Positions 56,311 to 64,000 of a DNA stretch of 64,000 bases are shown here, in pieces (within the stretch, counting starts at the first letter, position 1; the number at the start of each line of letters is the position of its first letter). This DNA is from Thermoanaerobaculia bacterium (GTDB taxonomy: Bacteria > Acidobacteriota > Thermoanaerobaculia > Multivoradales > J023): contig JAUIJL010000029.1 in the NCBI GenBank assembly GCA_030431255.1, positions 1-64,000 of the forward strand. Reading direction: 5' to 3'. The position numbers were made by a program, and so were the translations under genes. Under the pieces are notes generated by a model. That model ran no database searches. It was not told the origin of the DNA and worked only from the letters and a program-made list of their open reading frames with translations.

Positions 56311-58031
56311 GCCGAAGGGGGCGGATCACCGCGTCGTTTCTATCCATCTTAGCTCTGACGATGCTCGGCGCTTGCTCGCCGTCCGAGACCAACGAAGCGG
56401 AGGGCCCGACGACGGACGCCGGGCCCTCGGAAGTTGCCTCGGAGGCGATTGCCGCCGCCTCCGGAGACACGGAGGTCGCTCGCTTTGAAGGCGGGGTGGT
56501 CACCGCCGCCGATCTGGACCGCGCGATTCTCCGACGAGGGCTGACCACCCAGGCCCAGGAGACCGAGCATCGCGCACAATGGCTGACCGACTTGGCCCGT
56601 CGGCTAGCGGTGGAGCAGCTGCTGCTGGCGGAGGCGCGACTGGTGGGCGCGGATCAAGATCCCGAGATGAAACGGGCCGAGCGTCAGGCCAAGCGGCAAA
56701 TCCACAGCGAAAACTACCTGCGCTTGTTTACCGACCAGCTGCCTCCGGTCCCGGACGAGCAGATCGCAGAGTTTTACCGGGAGCATTTGGATCGCTATCA
56801 ACGCCCCGAGCGTCGCCGTGTCCAACACATCTTCAAACGGTACGGCGAGGCGGCAGATCGAGCTGCATTGGAAGCCGAGCTCACGGTACTGCGTGATCGC
56901 GTCATTCAGGGCGAGAGCTTCAGCCTGCTGGCCCGCGAGCATTCCGACTCAGAAACCCGTCATCGAGACGGCTCTTTGGGAGAGATCAAGCAGGGCATCT
57001 TTCCCGAGGACTTCGATCGAGTGGTCTTCGCTTTGGAGCAAGGGGTGCCCTCTGAGCCGGTCTTTACCGCCGACGGTGGGCATCTCTTCTTCGTGACCAC
57101 CATCTTGGAAGCGCGCTCGTTCGAGCTCGAGGACGTCGAGGCATTGATCCGGACGGAGCTCGAAGGTGAGCGCCGAACGGCTCGGCTCAAGGAGCTGGCC
57201 AACGATCTTCCACTGCCCCAGGACAGCTTCATTCCGGACGCCAAAGAACGCCTGGAGATACTGCGTGCGGGAGATGCGAGAGCGTTGGTCTTACGTCTGG
57301 GAGACTTTCAGCTCACCGCTGGTGAGCTCCAGGAGCACATCAAAGAGAGCCGTCGGCTGTTAGGGGCGGAGATTCCCAGCGACCTTCCTGGATTGATTTT
57401 TGACGACATCGTGCATCGGGAGATCATCTACCAACACCTTGCCCGGGAAGGATTGCCCGAGCTGCGCGATGAGATGATGCAAAGCCGTCTGGATCAAGCC
57501 CTGATGGACCACTTCTCGCGGCGAAAGATGACCTCTTGGGTGGAGCGGAGCCCGGAGAAGATTCAAAAGTTCTTCGAGCTCCACAAGATGCGCTATGCCA
57601 CCCCGATTCGAGTTTCGGTGGAGCGCCTGATGATCCCGAGAGATCGGGTGAGCCCGGAGGTCATGGCGAGTCTCGAGCAGGCCAAGGCCGATCTGGATGC
57701 CGGGCGATTGGATCTGGAAGCCCTGGCGGAACGCTATGGCGGTGAGGTGATCCAGGCCGGTCCGTTGACCGCGTCGGCCCTCGAACGGGTGGACCCGTCG
57801 GCCCTGAGATTCGCCTTCGTTCTGCGACCCGGAGAATGCTCCCCGCCCTATTCCTCGGGCAAGTATCTGGTGATTTTCAAGGTGACCGAGCGTCGGGATC
57901 CGGAGCCCCAGGCCTTGGCTTTGGTGCGCGATCGGGTGGTGCGAGATTATCTGGCCGCCAACAGCGGCCAGATTTTCCGCCAGATGGCCGACGAGCTTCT
58001 GGCCGAAGCGAATTTCCAGCTGGTGATTTGA
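56307..58031 (+). CDS. PpiC/SurA-type peptidyl-prolyl isomerase lipoprotein (copy 1)
   Basis: 574 residues. The lipobox 'MLGAC' ends the signal. A SurA-N-like helical region (about 60-160) leads into a parvulin domain: 'RRVQHIFKRY', 'LAREHSDSETRHRDGSLGEIKQG', 'PVFTADGGHLFFV'. A second, less conserved half (about 340-560) has 'ITPIRVSVERLMI'-like strands and 'VLRPGECSPPYSSGKYLVIFKV', suggesting a second parvulin unit. It aids folding of exported proteins. Its ATG overlaps the stop of the sulfatase-TPR gene. A paralogue of similar length is encoded head-on 39 bp away. Confidence 0.82.
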   Translation: MSRRGRITASFLSILALTMLGACSPSETNEAEGPTTDAGPSEVASEAIAAASGDTEVARFEGGVVTAADLDRAILRRGLTTQAQETEHRAQWLTDLARRLAVEQLLLAEARLVGADQDPEMKRAERQAKRQIHSENYLRLFTDQLPPVPDEQIAEFYREHLDRYQRPERRRVQHIFKRYGEAADRAALEAELTVLRDRVIQGESFSLLAREHSDSETRHRDGSLGEIKQGIFPEDFDRVVFALEQGVPSEPVFTADGGHLFFVTTILEARSFELEDVEALIRTELEGERRTARLKELANDLPLPQDSFIPDAKERLEILRAGDARALVLRLGDFQLTAGELQEHIKESRRLLGAEIPSDLPGLIFDDIVHREIIYQHLAREGLPELRDEMMQSRLDQALMDHFSRRKMTSWVERSPEKIQKFFELHKMRYATPIRVSVERLMIPRDRVSPEVMASLEQAKADLDAGRLDLEALAERYGGEVIQAGPLTASALERVDPSALRFAFVLRPGECSPPYSSGKYLVIFKVTERRDPEPQALALVRDRVVRDYLAANSGQIFRQMADELLAEANFQLVI

Positions 58032-58070
58032 GCCCTTCGAAAGAATGAACCGGGGTGCCCCAAAACCCTC

Positions 58071-59813
58071 TCAATCGACGGCTCGACCCTGGGCGTCTCG
58101 GGCCTCTAGGTCTGACCAGAGCTGATCCGTCACCTCCTGTTGGAACTGCTCGGCCCGCTCTTGCCCGAGCCGTTGCTCAATCCGGGCTCTGGCTTCCTCG
58201 AACGTCATGGCACGCGACGCTTCGAGCCCATCGAGACTCAGAATCCACAGCGCCTCGGATTCTTCGACGGGAGCGGAGATCTCTCCGACCTGAAGTCCCT
58301 GCAAGGCTCGGCTGAGGCCGAAGCCGAATCTTCGATTGATTTGTCGCATGGAGACGCCGCCGAGGCTCCCTCCCTGGGCCTTCGAACCATGTGCCGAGAA
58401 TTCGGCGGCGGCCCGTGCGAAATCGAGCTCCCCGGCTTGCAGCCGGCGGCTCAGCGTTTCCGCCAGCTCGTAGGTCGGCCGTGGATCTTGGGTTTCGAGC
58501 GGCAATTGAAGCACTCGCAGCTCGAATATTTCCGGACGCATGAAGACCGGCTCGGGCTCCGTCTCCGGGTCGGCGATCCATCGATCATAGGCTTGGCGCA
58601 TCTTCGTCTCGGTGATCGGCTCGAACCTCTCGGACACCCGCCGCGCCAAGGCTTGGCCGGCCAAGGCCTGGAGGCGGCTGAAAAACAGCGGCTCGCGCAC
58701 CGAGGCGTCGATCAATCCGAGACGTCGAGCGCGCAATCGAGCCATCCGATGGATCACCCAGGTGCGGATCTGGCGTTCGATCCATTCCCGTGGCATGTCG
58801 AGCCCTTGGGATGGGGGACCGAGGGACTTCAACCAACTTTCCAGCTCGTCGACGGTGAGACGGCCTTCGAGCCAGTGGGCGACGACCGCCTCGCCGGATT
58901 GATCTTCGGTGCTGGCGGAAGCATCCGGCCAAGTGAAGGACAGCCCGGATTCGGCGAGCAGCTCGTCCTCCAGCTCGCGGGTCAGCTTGCCCTCCCTCTG
59001 GTTCTCGAGGCGCTGGCGAGCGATCGTGCGCAGCTCTTCCGGGGAGCGCACCACGGCGTCGAGAATTTTTTCGCAGAAGAGCACGGTCAGCCCTTCTTCT
59101 TCCTCCAAGATGTCGCTGATTTGACCGGGTTCCATGGTCATGGCGATTTTGTCGATGGCCGGTCGTAGGGTGCCGGCGCGGACGTTACCCAAGAGCCCGC
59201 CCTGCCATCGGGTTTGAGAGTCGGACTCCTCCCGGGCGAGCTGCCGGAAGTCTTCCCCCTGACGCCACCGTTCCACCACCGATTCCATGCGGGCGCGGAT
59301 GGCCGCTTTCCTGTTGTCGTCGGCGTCCCGTGGGAAACGTTTGAAGATATTCCTCAACCGCACACGGCGTGGCATGGTTTCGAGCCGACCGGCCAGCTGC
59401 GAGACGTCTTGCTCGTCGATCAACAAGCCGCTCAAGGTGTGCTGAAGGACTTTGGGCCAAAGGATCGCCAGCTCCGCTCGATCGAGCCGCCATCGGACCT
59501 CCGGCTTCTGGTCGAGGCCGAGGGCTTCCGCCTCCCGCGCCAGGACCTTCAGAAGCACCAGCTCCTCGGAAGCCCGAACAGGATCTTCCGACGATTTCTT
59601 AAACAGCATCCAGCGGTTCAGCTCCTCGGGGTGCAGGCGGTCCCGAAAGGTCGCGACGATGGATGCTGCCTCGGCAGGGCTCGCTTCCGGGGGATCCGCC
59701 GCCGGAGCGGCCGGGCAGAGAAGCACGGCGAGGAGAAAGCACAGGGCGAGCATAGGGGTCGGTTGGGCGAGACGGGAGGTCTCGCGCGGTGACGGAAAGC
59801 GGGTTGGAATCAT
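58071..59813 (-). CDS. PpiC-type peptidyl-prolyl isomerase, exported (copy 2)
   Basis: 580 residues from the ATG at 59813, which overlaps the CRTAC1 stop (ATGA). The signal peptide is 'LALCFLLAVLLCPAAPA'. The layout copies that of the convergent gene: a helical N-terminus, a first parvulin-like unit ('RLRNIFKRFP', 'LAREESDSQTRWQGGLLGNVRAG') and a second with 'EIFELRVLQLPLET', 'FSAHGSKAQGGSLGGV' and 'EISAPVEESEALWILSL'. It is not a lipoprotein, unlike copy 1. It is probably the foldase for the two CRTAC1 proteins made from the same mRNA. Confidence 0.82.
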   Translation of the reverse strand: MIPTRFPSPRETSRLAQPTPMLALCFLLAVLLCPAAPAADPPEASPAEAASIVATFRDRLHPEELNRWMLFKKSSEDPVRASEELVLLKVLAREAEALGLDQKPEVRWRLDRAELAILWPKVLQHTLSGLLIDEQDVSQLAGRLETMPRRVRLRNIFKRFPRDADDNRKAAIRARMESVVERWRQGEDFRQLAREESDSQTRWQGGLLGNVRAGTLRPAIDKIAMTMEPGQISDILEEEEGLTVLFCEKILDAVVRSPEELRTIARQRLENQREGKLTRELEDELLAESGLSFTWPDASASTEDQSGEAVVAHWLEGRLTVDELESWLKSLGPPSQGLDMPREWIERQIRTWVIHRMARLRARRLGLIDASVREPLFFSRLQALAGQALARRVSERFEPITETKMRQAYDRWIADPETEPEPVFMRPEIFELRVLQLPLETQDPRPTYELAETLSRRLQAGELDFARAAAEFSAHGSKAQGGSLGGVSMRQINRRFGFGLSRALQGLQVGEISAPVEESEALWILSLDGLEASRAMTFEEARARIEQRLGQERAEQFQQEVTDQLWSDLEARDAQGRAVD

Positions 59814-61666
59814 GAATTGGGCTCGTAGGTGATGGTCAAATAGCGATCGATGTCTGAGATTTGAGTGACTTGCCGATGGCCGTCCGGCCAAAGGAGGTCG
59901 GCGGTCAACGGCCCGGTGGTGTCACCGAGGCCGAAGTGGAGACGTAGGTCCCGTTGGGAAAGGAAGCTGCCGCCGCTGCGGACCTCCTGGAGCCCCAGCA
60001 GCTCGTCACCGCGGCGTAGGGTCAGCCGGGCTCCCAAGGCGATCGGATTCGTGGGTGGGCCGACCAAGTGAAATCCCACCCAGTGGTGGTCGTTTTGCAG
60101 GCGGTTCTCGAAGATCTCCGGTCGATCGTTGGTGTGGGTCACCAGAAGATCCAACTTTCCGTCATTATTCCAATCGCCCACGGCCAAACCTCGGCTGACT
60201 TTCGGAGTGACCCATGGCGCTCCTGCCTGAGCGGATACGTCTTCGAAGGTGCCGTCGCCGCGATTCAGCCATACCTGATTGGGTTGGGCGTAACCGATGC
60301 CGCTCTCCAGCAGCTCGATGTTGTCGAGCACGTGACCGTTGACCACCGCCAAGTCCAGGTCGCCGTCGTTGTCGGCGTCGAACGCTTGCAGCCCCCAGCC
60401 CACATTGAGGTAGGAGCCGGCTTCGAGGCCGGCCTCGACGGTACGATCCTCAAAAAAAAGATTCGGACGTTGCAGGTAGAGGGTGTGAGACTCGAAGGAA
60501 TAGTTGGTCACCGCGAGATCCTGCAGACCGTCACGATCCACGTCTGCCACCTCCAAGCCCATGCCCGATTCCGCCCGACCGTTGCGGTTCAGCCCCAAGC
60601 CGGTGATCAAAGAGCGATCCTCGAAATAACCCTTGCCGTCGTTGACGTAGAAGCGGTTGTCCGTGCCGTCGTTGGCCACCAGGATGTCCGGAGCGCCATC
60701 GCCGGAGAGGTCGGTGATCACCACGCCGAATCCGCGATCTTCGAGACCTTGGTCGATGCCCCGCAAGTGGGCGACTTGCTCGAAGGTGCCGTCCCCGCGA
60801 TTCAAATAGAGGTAGTCGGGTTGGCCGTCGAAGGCCACGGGCCGACAATAGCTTTCCAGGCTGCGGGCCGGGTCGCGGCACGACGGTGCCCGTTCCAAAT
60901 CCACCTGCACATAGTTGGTCACGTAAAGGTCCAGATCGCCGTCGGCGTCGAGGTCGGCAAAGGCGCAATTGGTGCCCCAGCCCTTGCCGTCGACCCCTGA
61001 CGGCCCGCTGATTTCCTTGAAAGTGCCGTCGCCGAGGTTGTGGAAGAGCCGATCCTCACCGTAGTTGGTGATGAAAAAGTCAATCCAGCCGTCGGCATCG
61101 ACATCGCCGACGCACATACCCATGCCGTATCCAGTGTCGCCGACACCGGCCCGCTCGGTGACGTCGATCCAGCGGCCGTCCCGCTGCTCGAAGAGGGCGT
61201 TGCGCGGCGTGCCCTCGAGGTGAGAGCCGGGAGTGGCGGCGCCGTTCAGCAAATAGATGTCCAGATCGCCGTCGCGGTCGAAGTCCAGCCAGCCGCCACC
61301 GCTGGCCACGGTTTCCACGTAGTGGCGTCGTCCGGATCGTCCGTCCTGATGTCGGAAATCGAGACCCGTTTGGCGACCGACCTCCACCAACCAACCGCCT
61401 TTTGCCGACTCGGGCTCTGAAGCTGTGGTGGCGGTCCTGAAATCTGAATCTTTCGAGTCTTGAAGGGGAGCAGGGGAGCACCCACCGAGCAGCAACAGCC
61501 CGATCGCCATCAAACCGCTCAACCACATCGCCATCACCCACGGAAATGAGCTTCCTCCGTGTCCCCGCGAAAGCGAAGAGTTTTTCCGGGCAGGCCCCGC
61601 AGGGGGCAAGGCAAGGGTAGCCTCGGAATGTATTCCGTGGCGCGGTTCGTCCGTGCGCGGGCTCAT
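59810..61666 (-). CDS. CRTAC1 family protein (FG-GAP/VCBS repeats, ASPIC/UnbV end)
   Basis: 618 residues. A 48-residue leader precedes a hydrophobic segment ending in 'LLLLGGC', a lipobox. A beta-propeller then carries repeated Ca-binding loops such as 'DFDRDGDLDIYL', 'DVDADGWIDFFI', 'DLDADGDLDLYV', 'DADNDGDLDLAVV' and 'DWNNDGKLDLLV'. The C-terminal ASPIC/UnbV domain shows 'VRSGGSFLSQRDLRLHFGLG' and 'WPDGHRQ'. Such proteins are exported and possibly sugar- or protein-binding. It is coupled to the genes on both sides by 4-nt overlaps. Confidence 0.88.
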   Translation of the reverse strand: MSPRTDEPRHGIHSEATLALPPAGPARKNSSLSRGHGGSSFPWVMAMWLSGLMAIGLLLLGGCSPAPLQDSKDSDFRTATTASEPESAKGGWLVEVGRQTGLDFRHQDGRSGRRHYVETVASGGGWLDFDRDGDLDIYLLNGAATPGSHLEGTPRNALFEQRDGRWIDVTERAGVGDTGYGMGMCVGDVDADGWIDFFITNYGEDRLFHNLGDGTFKEISGPSGVDGKGWGTNCAFADLDADGDLDLYVTNYVQVDLERAPSCRDPARSLESYCRPVAFDGQPDYLYLNRGDGTFEQVAHLRGIDQGLEDRGFGVVITDLSGDGAPDILVANDGTDNRFYVNDGKGYFEDRSLITGLGLNRNGRAESGMGLEVADVDRDGLQDLAVTNYSFESHTLYLQRPNLFFEDRTVEAGLEAGSYLNVGWGLQAFDADNDGDLDLAVVNGHVLDNIELLESGIGYAQPNQVWLNRGDGTFEDVSAQAGAPWVTPKVSRGLAVGDWNNDGKLDLLVTHTNDRPEIFENRLQNDHHWVGFHLVGPPTNPIALGARLTLRRGDELLGLQEVRSGGSFLSQRDLRLHFGLGDTTGPLTADLLWPDGHRQVTQISDIDRYLTITYEPNS

Positions 61667-63963
61667 CGGTCCGCCTCCTCAGGTCCCTGCCAAATCTCGA
61701 CCTCTGGCTCTCCCTGCTTCAGCAGGACGGTACGATCGATGGGCAGGTCGGTGAAGCTTTGGCGCTCGCCACCGGGCCAATCCACGTGGACCGCGTCCAC
61801 CGATGAGGCCTGGCCCAATCCGAGCTCCACCTGTAGGCTCGACGACCCGAAGCTGCCACCGGAGGACACCACCCGGTGCAGGGACCGGGCGCCGTCCGCG
61901 GTCTGCAGATCCACCCGTATCCGGGCGCCGATCGCGGCCCGATTAGCGCTCGTTCCTAGCAAGCGGAGGGTGAGCCAGCGGGCTCCATGACCCGGATTCT
62001 CAAAGACGGCGTTGGCGAAGATATCGCCGGTGAAGGCGCCTCCCATCACCGCCACCACATCCTGGTCGCCGTCGGAGTCGAGGTCGCCGAAGGCGATACC
62101 GTGACCCTTTTGCAGATGGCCGAAGCCACCCGAGAATGTGACGTCCTGGAAGCGGCGACCGCGATCGTTGCGCAACATGAGGTTGGGGACTTGGGAGCGG
62201 AAGTCCGGAGCGCCGGTGCCGAGGTAGAAGTCGAGCCAACCGTCGTTGTCCAGATCGCCGAAATTGCAGCCCATGGTCAACGACACGCGGTCCACGCCGG
62301 TGGCTCGGGAGACGTCCTCAAAGGTGCCGTCACCTCGGTTGCGATAGAGCCGTCCACGGCTACCGGGACCGGGCGGCTCGACGTCCCGCAGCGGGCCGTG
62401 CTGAAGGTGTCGAGCACCGTGTCGGTGCAATAGGTCGGCCGCTGAAGGTGCCGAGCTGGTTTCGAAGTAGCTGTTGGCATAACCGGCGACATAGAGATCG
62501 AGCCAGCCGTCATTGTCGTAGTCGAAAAACCAGGTGGGGAAGCTGAACATCGGCTCCGCGACCCCGGCAGAGGCGGTGATGTCCTCGAAGGTCGAGCCGC
62601 TGTTGCGCCACAGCATGTTGGGCTCACCGAGACGCGAAATGAAGAGGTCGGGCCGTCCGTCGTTGTCGACGTCTCCCCAGGTGACGCCTTTGACGAATCC
62701 ATCGACCATCAGTCCGCGGGCGCGGGACACGTCCTCGAAGGTGCCGTCGCCCCGGTTGCGCAGCAGGCGGGAGGCATGGCGCTCGGGCCCGGCGGATTCG
62801 TGGCCGACGAAGAGATCCAGGTGACCGTCGAGGTCGAAGTCGGCCCAAGCAGCGGTTTGACCCGGACTAAAAGCCAACAAGCTCGCGGCCTCGGTCACGT
62901 CTTCGAATCGCCCCCCCATATTGCGCAACAGAGAGTCGGGATGTCGCCCCTCGGACATCAACCAGGCACCGCGCAAGACTAGAACGTCGAGCAGCCCGTC
63001 GTTGTCATAGTCGCCGTGCACCAAATTGAGACCGCCGGTGATGCCCTCCAGGCCGGCCCGGCGGGTCCGTTCCTCGAATCGACCGTTGCCGAGGTTGTGG
63101 AAGAAACGCACGGGCTCGGTGAGGCCCCACGACGAAAAGAGCACATCCAATCGGCCGTCACCGTCCAAATCGTCGAGCACCACACCTCCGGCCCGTCCCT
63201 CCGTGGCGAGCCCGAAGTGGTGGGCGCGGTTGGGGAAGCGGCCGATGTCGAATTCAGAGTCGAAGATGTCGGGCGGTAACCGTCTTTCTTCGGGGATTCC
63301 ATCGGGATAGAGGCCGAGGGCCATGGCGGTCAGGTTGTAGAGCCACAGGCTCTCTAGGTCGCCGGGGTCTGCGGCGAGCAGGTCGCCGTAGGTTTCGAAG
63401 GCCTGCTCGGTGAATCGTCGCTGTCGGTGGCGGCCATCGCCTTCCAGGGGCAGAATGCAGGCTTCGGCCGAGTGGCCCTCCAAGCAATTCTGCTGCTCGG
63501 CGGCCCGCAAATAGGCGACGGCCAGGCCCGTGTGCACGGTGTGTTGAAACGACGGCAGGATTTGATGCTCGGGATCCTTCACCCAATCGAGCAGCGCACG
63601 GTAGCGTTCGATCGCTCGCTCGGACTGACCGGAGCGCAAGAGCTCGTTGGCCCGGCGCAGCTCCAGCTCGGCTCGGCGTCCGACTTTTTCAGGCTCGGCG
63701 TCGGCCAGGAGCAGGTCGACCAAGCGATCGTTGAGGAATGGGTGATTTCTCGGATTCGCCTGATCCGCGAGGGCGGCGAGCCGTTTGGCCATGCGCTCGG
63801 TGGCGGCGGAACGGGCGGGGGCCTCGGAGCGGTCGGCTTGCGTCGGGACCTGCTCGGAATCGGCCGGGTCCGGGGCGGGGCGGCAAGCGCTCAGGCTCGA
63901 AAGGCCGACGACCAAAATGCTCGTCCACTTCCGCCAGGATCGGCCTTGAGAGCATCCGTTCAA
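61663..63963 (-). CDS. CRTAC1 family protein with N-terminal helical repeats
   Basis: 766 residues from a TTG at 63963 with GGGAG 7 nt upstream. The signal ends in 'LSSLSAC' (lipobox). Residues about 50-220 are helical, TPR-like. From about 245 the FG-GAP/VCBS propeller begins: 'DLDGDGRLDVLF', 'DYDNDGLLDVLV', 'DFDLDGHLDLFV', 'DVDNDGRPDLFI', 'DYDNDGWLDLYV', 'DLDNDGWLDFYL', 'DLDSDGDQDVVA'. The ASPIC/UnbV end has 'VSSGGSFGSSSLQVELGLG' and 'VDWPGGERQ'. It leads the three-gene operon and is a paralogue of the next gene. Confidence 0.88.
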   Translation of the reverse strand: MNGCSQGRSWRKWTSILVVGLSSLSACRPAPDPADSEQVPTQADRSEAPARSAATERMAKRLAALADQANPRNHPFLNDRLVDLLLADAEPEKVGRRAELELRRANELLRSGQSERAIERYRALLDWVKDPEHQILPSFQHTVHTGLAVAYLRAAEQQNCLEGHSAEACILPLEGDGRHRQRRFTEQAFETYGDLLAADPGDLESLWLYNLTAMALGLYPDGIPEERRLPPDIFDSEFDIGRFPNRAHHFGLATEGRAGGVVLDDLDGDGRLDVLFSSWGLTEPVRFFHNLGNGRFEERTRRAGLEGITGGLNLVHGDYDNDGLLDVLVLRGAWLMSEGRHPDSLLRNMGGRFEDVTEAASLLAFSPGQTAAWADFDLDGHLDLFVGHESAGPERHASRLLRNRGDGTFEDVSRARGLMVDGFVKGVTWGDVDNDGRPDLFISRLGEPNMLWRNSGSTFEDITASAGVAEPMFSFPTWFFDYDNDGWLDLYVAGYANSYFETSSAPSAADLLHRHGARHLQHGPLRDVEPPGPGSRGRLYRNRGDGTFEDVSRATGVDRVSLTMGCNFGDLDNDGWLDFYLGTGAPDFRSQVPNLMLRNDRGRRFQDVTFSGGFGHLQKGHGIAFGDLDSDGDQDVVAVMGGAFTGDIFANAVFENPGHGARWLTLRLLGTSANRAAIGARIRVDLQTADGARSLHRVVSSGGSFGSSSLQVELGLGQASSVDAVHVDWPGGERQSFTDLPIDRTVLLKQGEPEVEIWQGPEEADR

Positions 63964-64000
63964 GGGTTTGCTCCCGCGTCGATGTCGGCTCGGTTGGAAG
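63964..64000. other. Window edge upstream of the CRTAC1 operon
   Basis: 37 bp that hold the ribosome site of the CRTAC1 gene (GGGAG). The promoter or a further upstream gene lies outside the window. Confidence 0.5.

Noticed and set aside
60068-61000. 310-codon + strand frame as a gene
   Set aside because: Antisense of the Asp/Asn-rich propeller repeats of a CRTAC1 gene, giving a Val-rich repetitive product.

Overview
The window is a high-GC (roughly 60-65% by eye) bacterial chromosomal segment, densely coded on both strands, with no rRNA, tRNA, CRISPR array, insertion sequence or prophage that I can see. Several predicted lipoproteins, SurA/PpiC-type foldases, ASPIC/UnbV (CRTAC1) beta-propeller proteins, a sulfatase-TPR fusion, a soluble M2 peptidase, an NDH-2 and a tail-anchored Ser/Thr kinase suggest a Gram-negative from the Acidobacteriota (Thermoanaerobaculia-like) or a nearby phylum. 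That placement is inference; no marker gene here settles it.

Layout. 1-682: start of a truncated secreted protein (minus strand). 855-1349: DinB-like protein with a clear terminator. 1456-11506: a nine-gene, tightly coupled minus-strand operon and the most interesting locus. In transcription order it encodes a radical SAM/SPASM-like protein, a cysteine desulfurase, a stand-alone GcvH-like lipoyl carrier, a CobW-type GTPase, an HdrA-N-terminus-like protein, a two-cluster ferredoxin, a DUF116-polyprenyl synthase fusion, a short prenyltransferase-like toroid protein and a squalene-hopene-cyclase-like class II terpene cyclase. It looks like a dedicated isoprenoid pathway with its own Fe-S, sulfur and lipoyl chemistry. 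12065-19052: nitrogen assimilation (amtB, glnK, gltB), with a 24-bp hairpin-forming tandem repeat between amtB and glnK. 19234-23289: a holin-like membrane protein, amidohydrolase, NDH-2 and alpha/beta hydrolase. 23418-28518: Entner-Doudoroff genes (zwf-pgl, eda, divergent edd).

28537-33913: a minus-strand run of dgt, AAA ATPase, DUF4276, TPR protein and extended PCMT-like methyltransferase; the ATPase/DUF4276 pair resembles anti-phage ATPase-TOPRIM modules. 33993-37542: membrane protein, DJ-1/PfpI protein, RibD-C reductase and TetR regulator. 37671-46408: signalling (hybrid kinase, single-domain regulator, membrane kinase, OmpR-type regulator) around a TPP enzyme. 46625-50783: DUF4097 protein, M2 peptidase lipoprotein and Ser/Thr kinase. 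50839-53118: a minisatellite followed by a decayed DUF3857/transglutaminase gene. 53219-64000: secreted or envelope proteins in two convergent operons (sulfatase-TPR plus PpiC; two CRTAC1 proteins plus a paralogous PpiC).

A recurring feature is short tandem repeats of 14-24 bp, at 13375, 22386, 26356, 34716, 47424 and 50839. Three of them lie inside coding termini and add in-frame residues.
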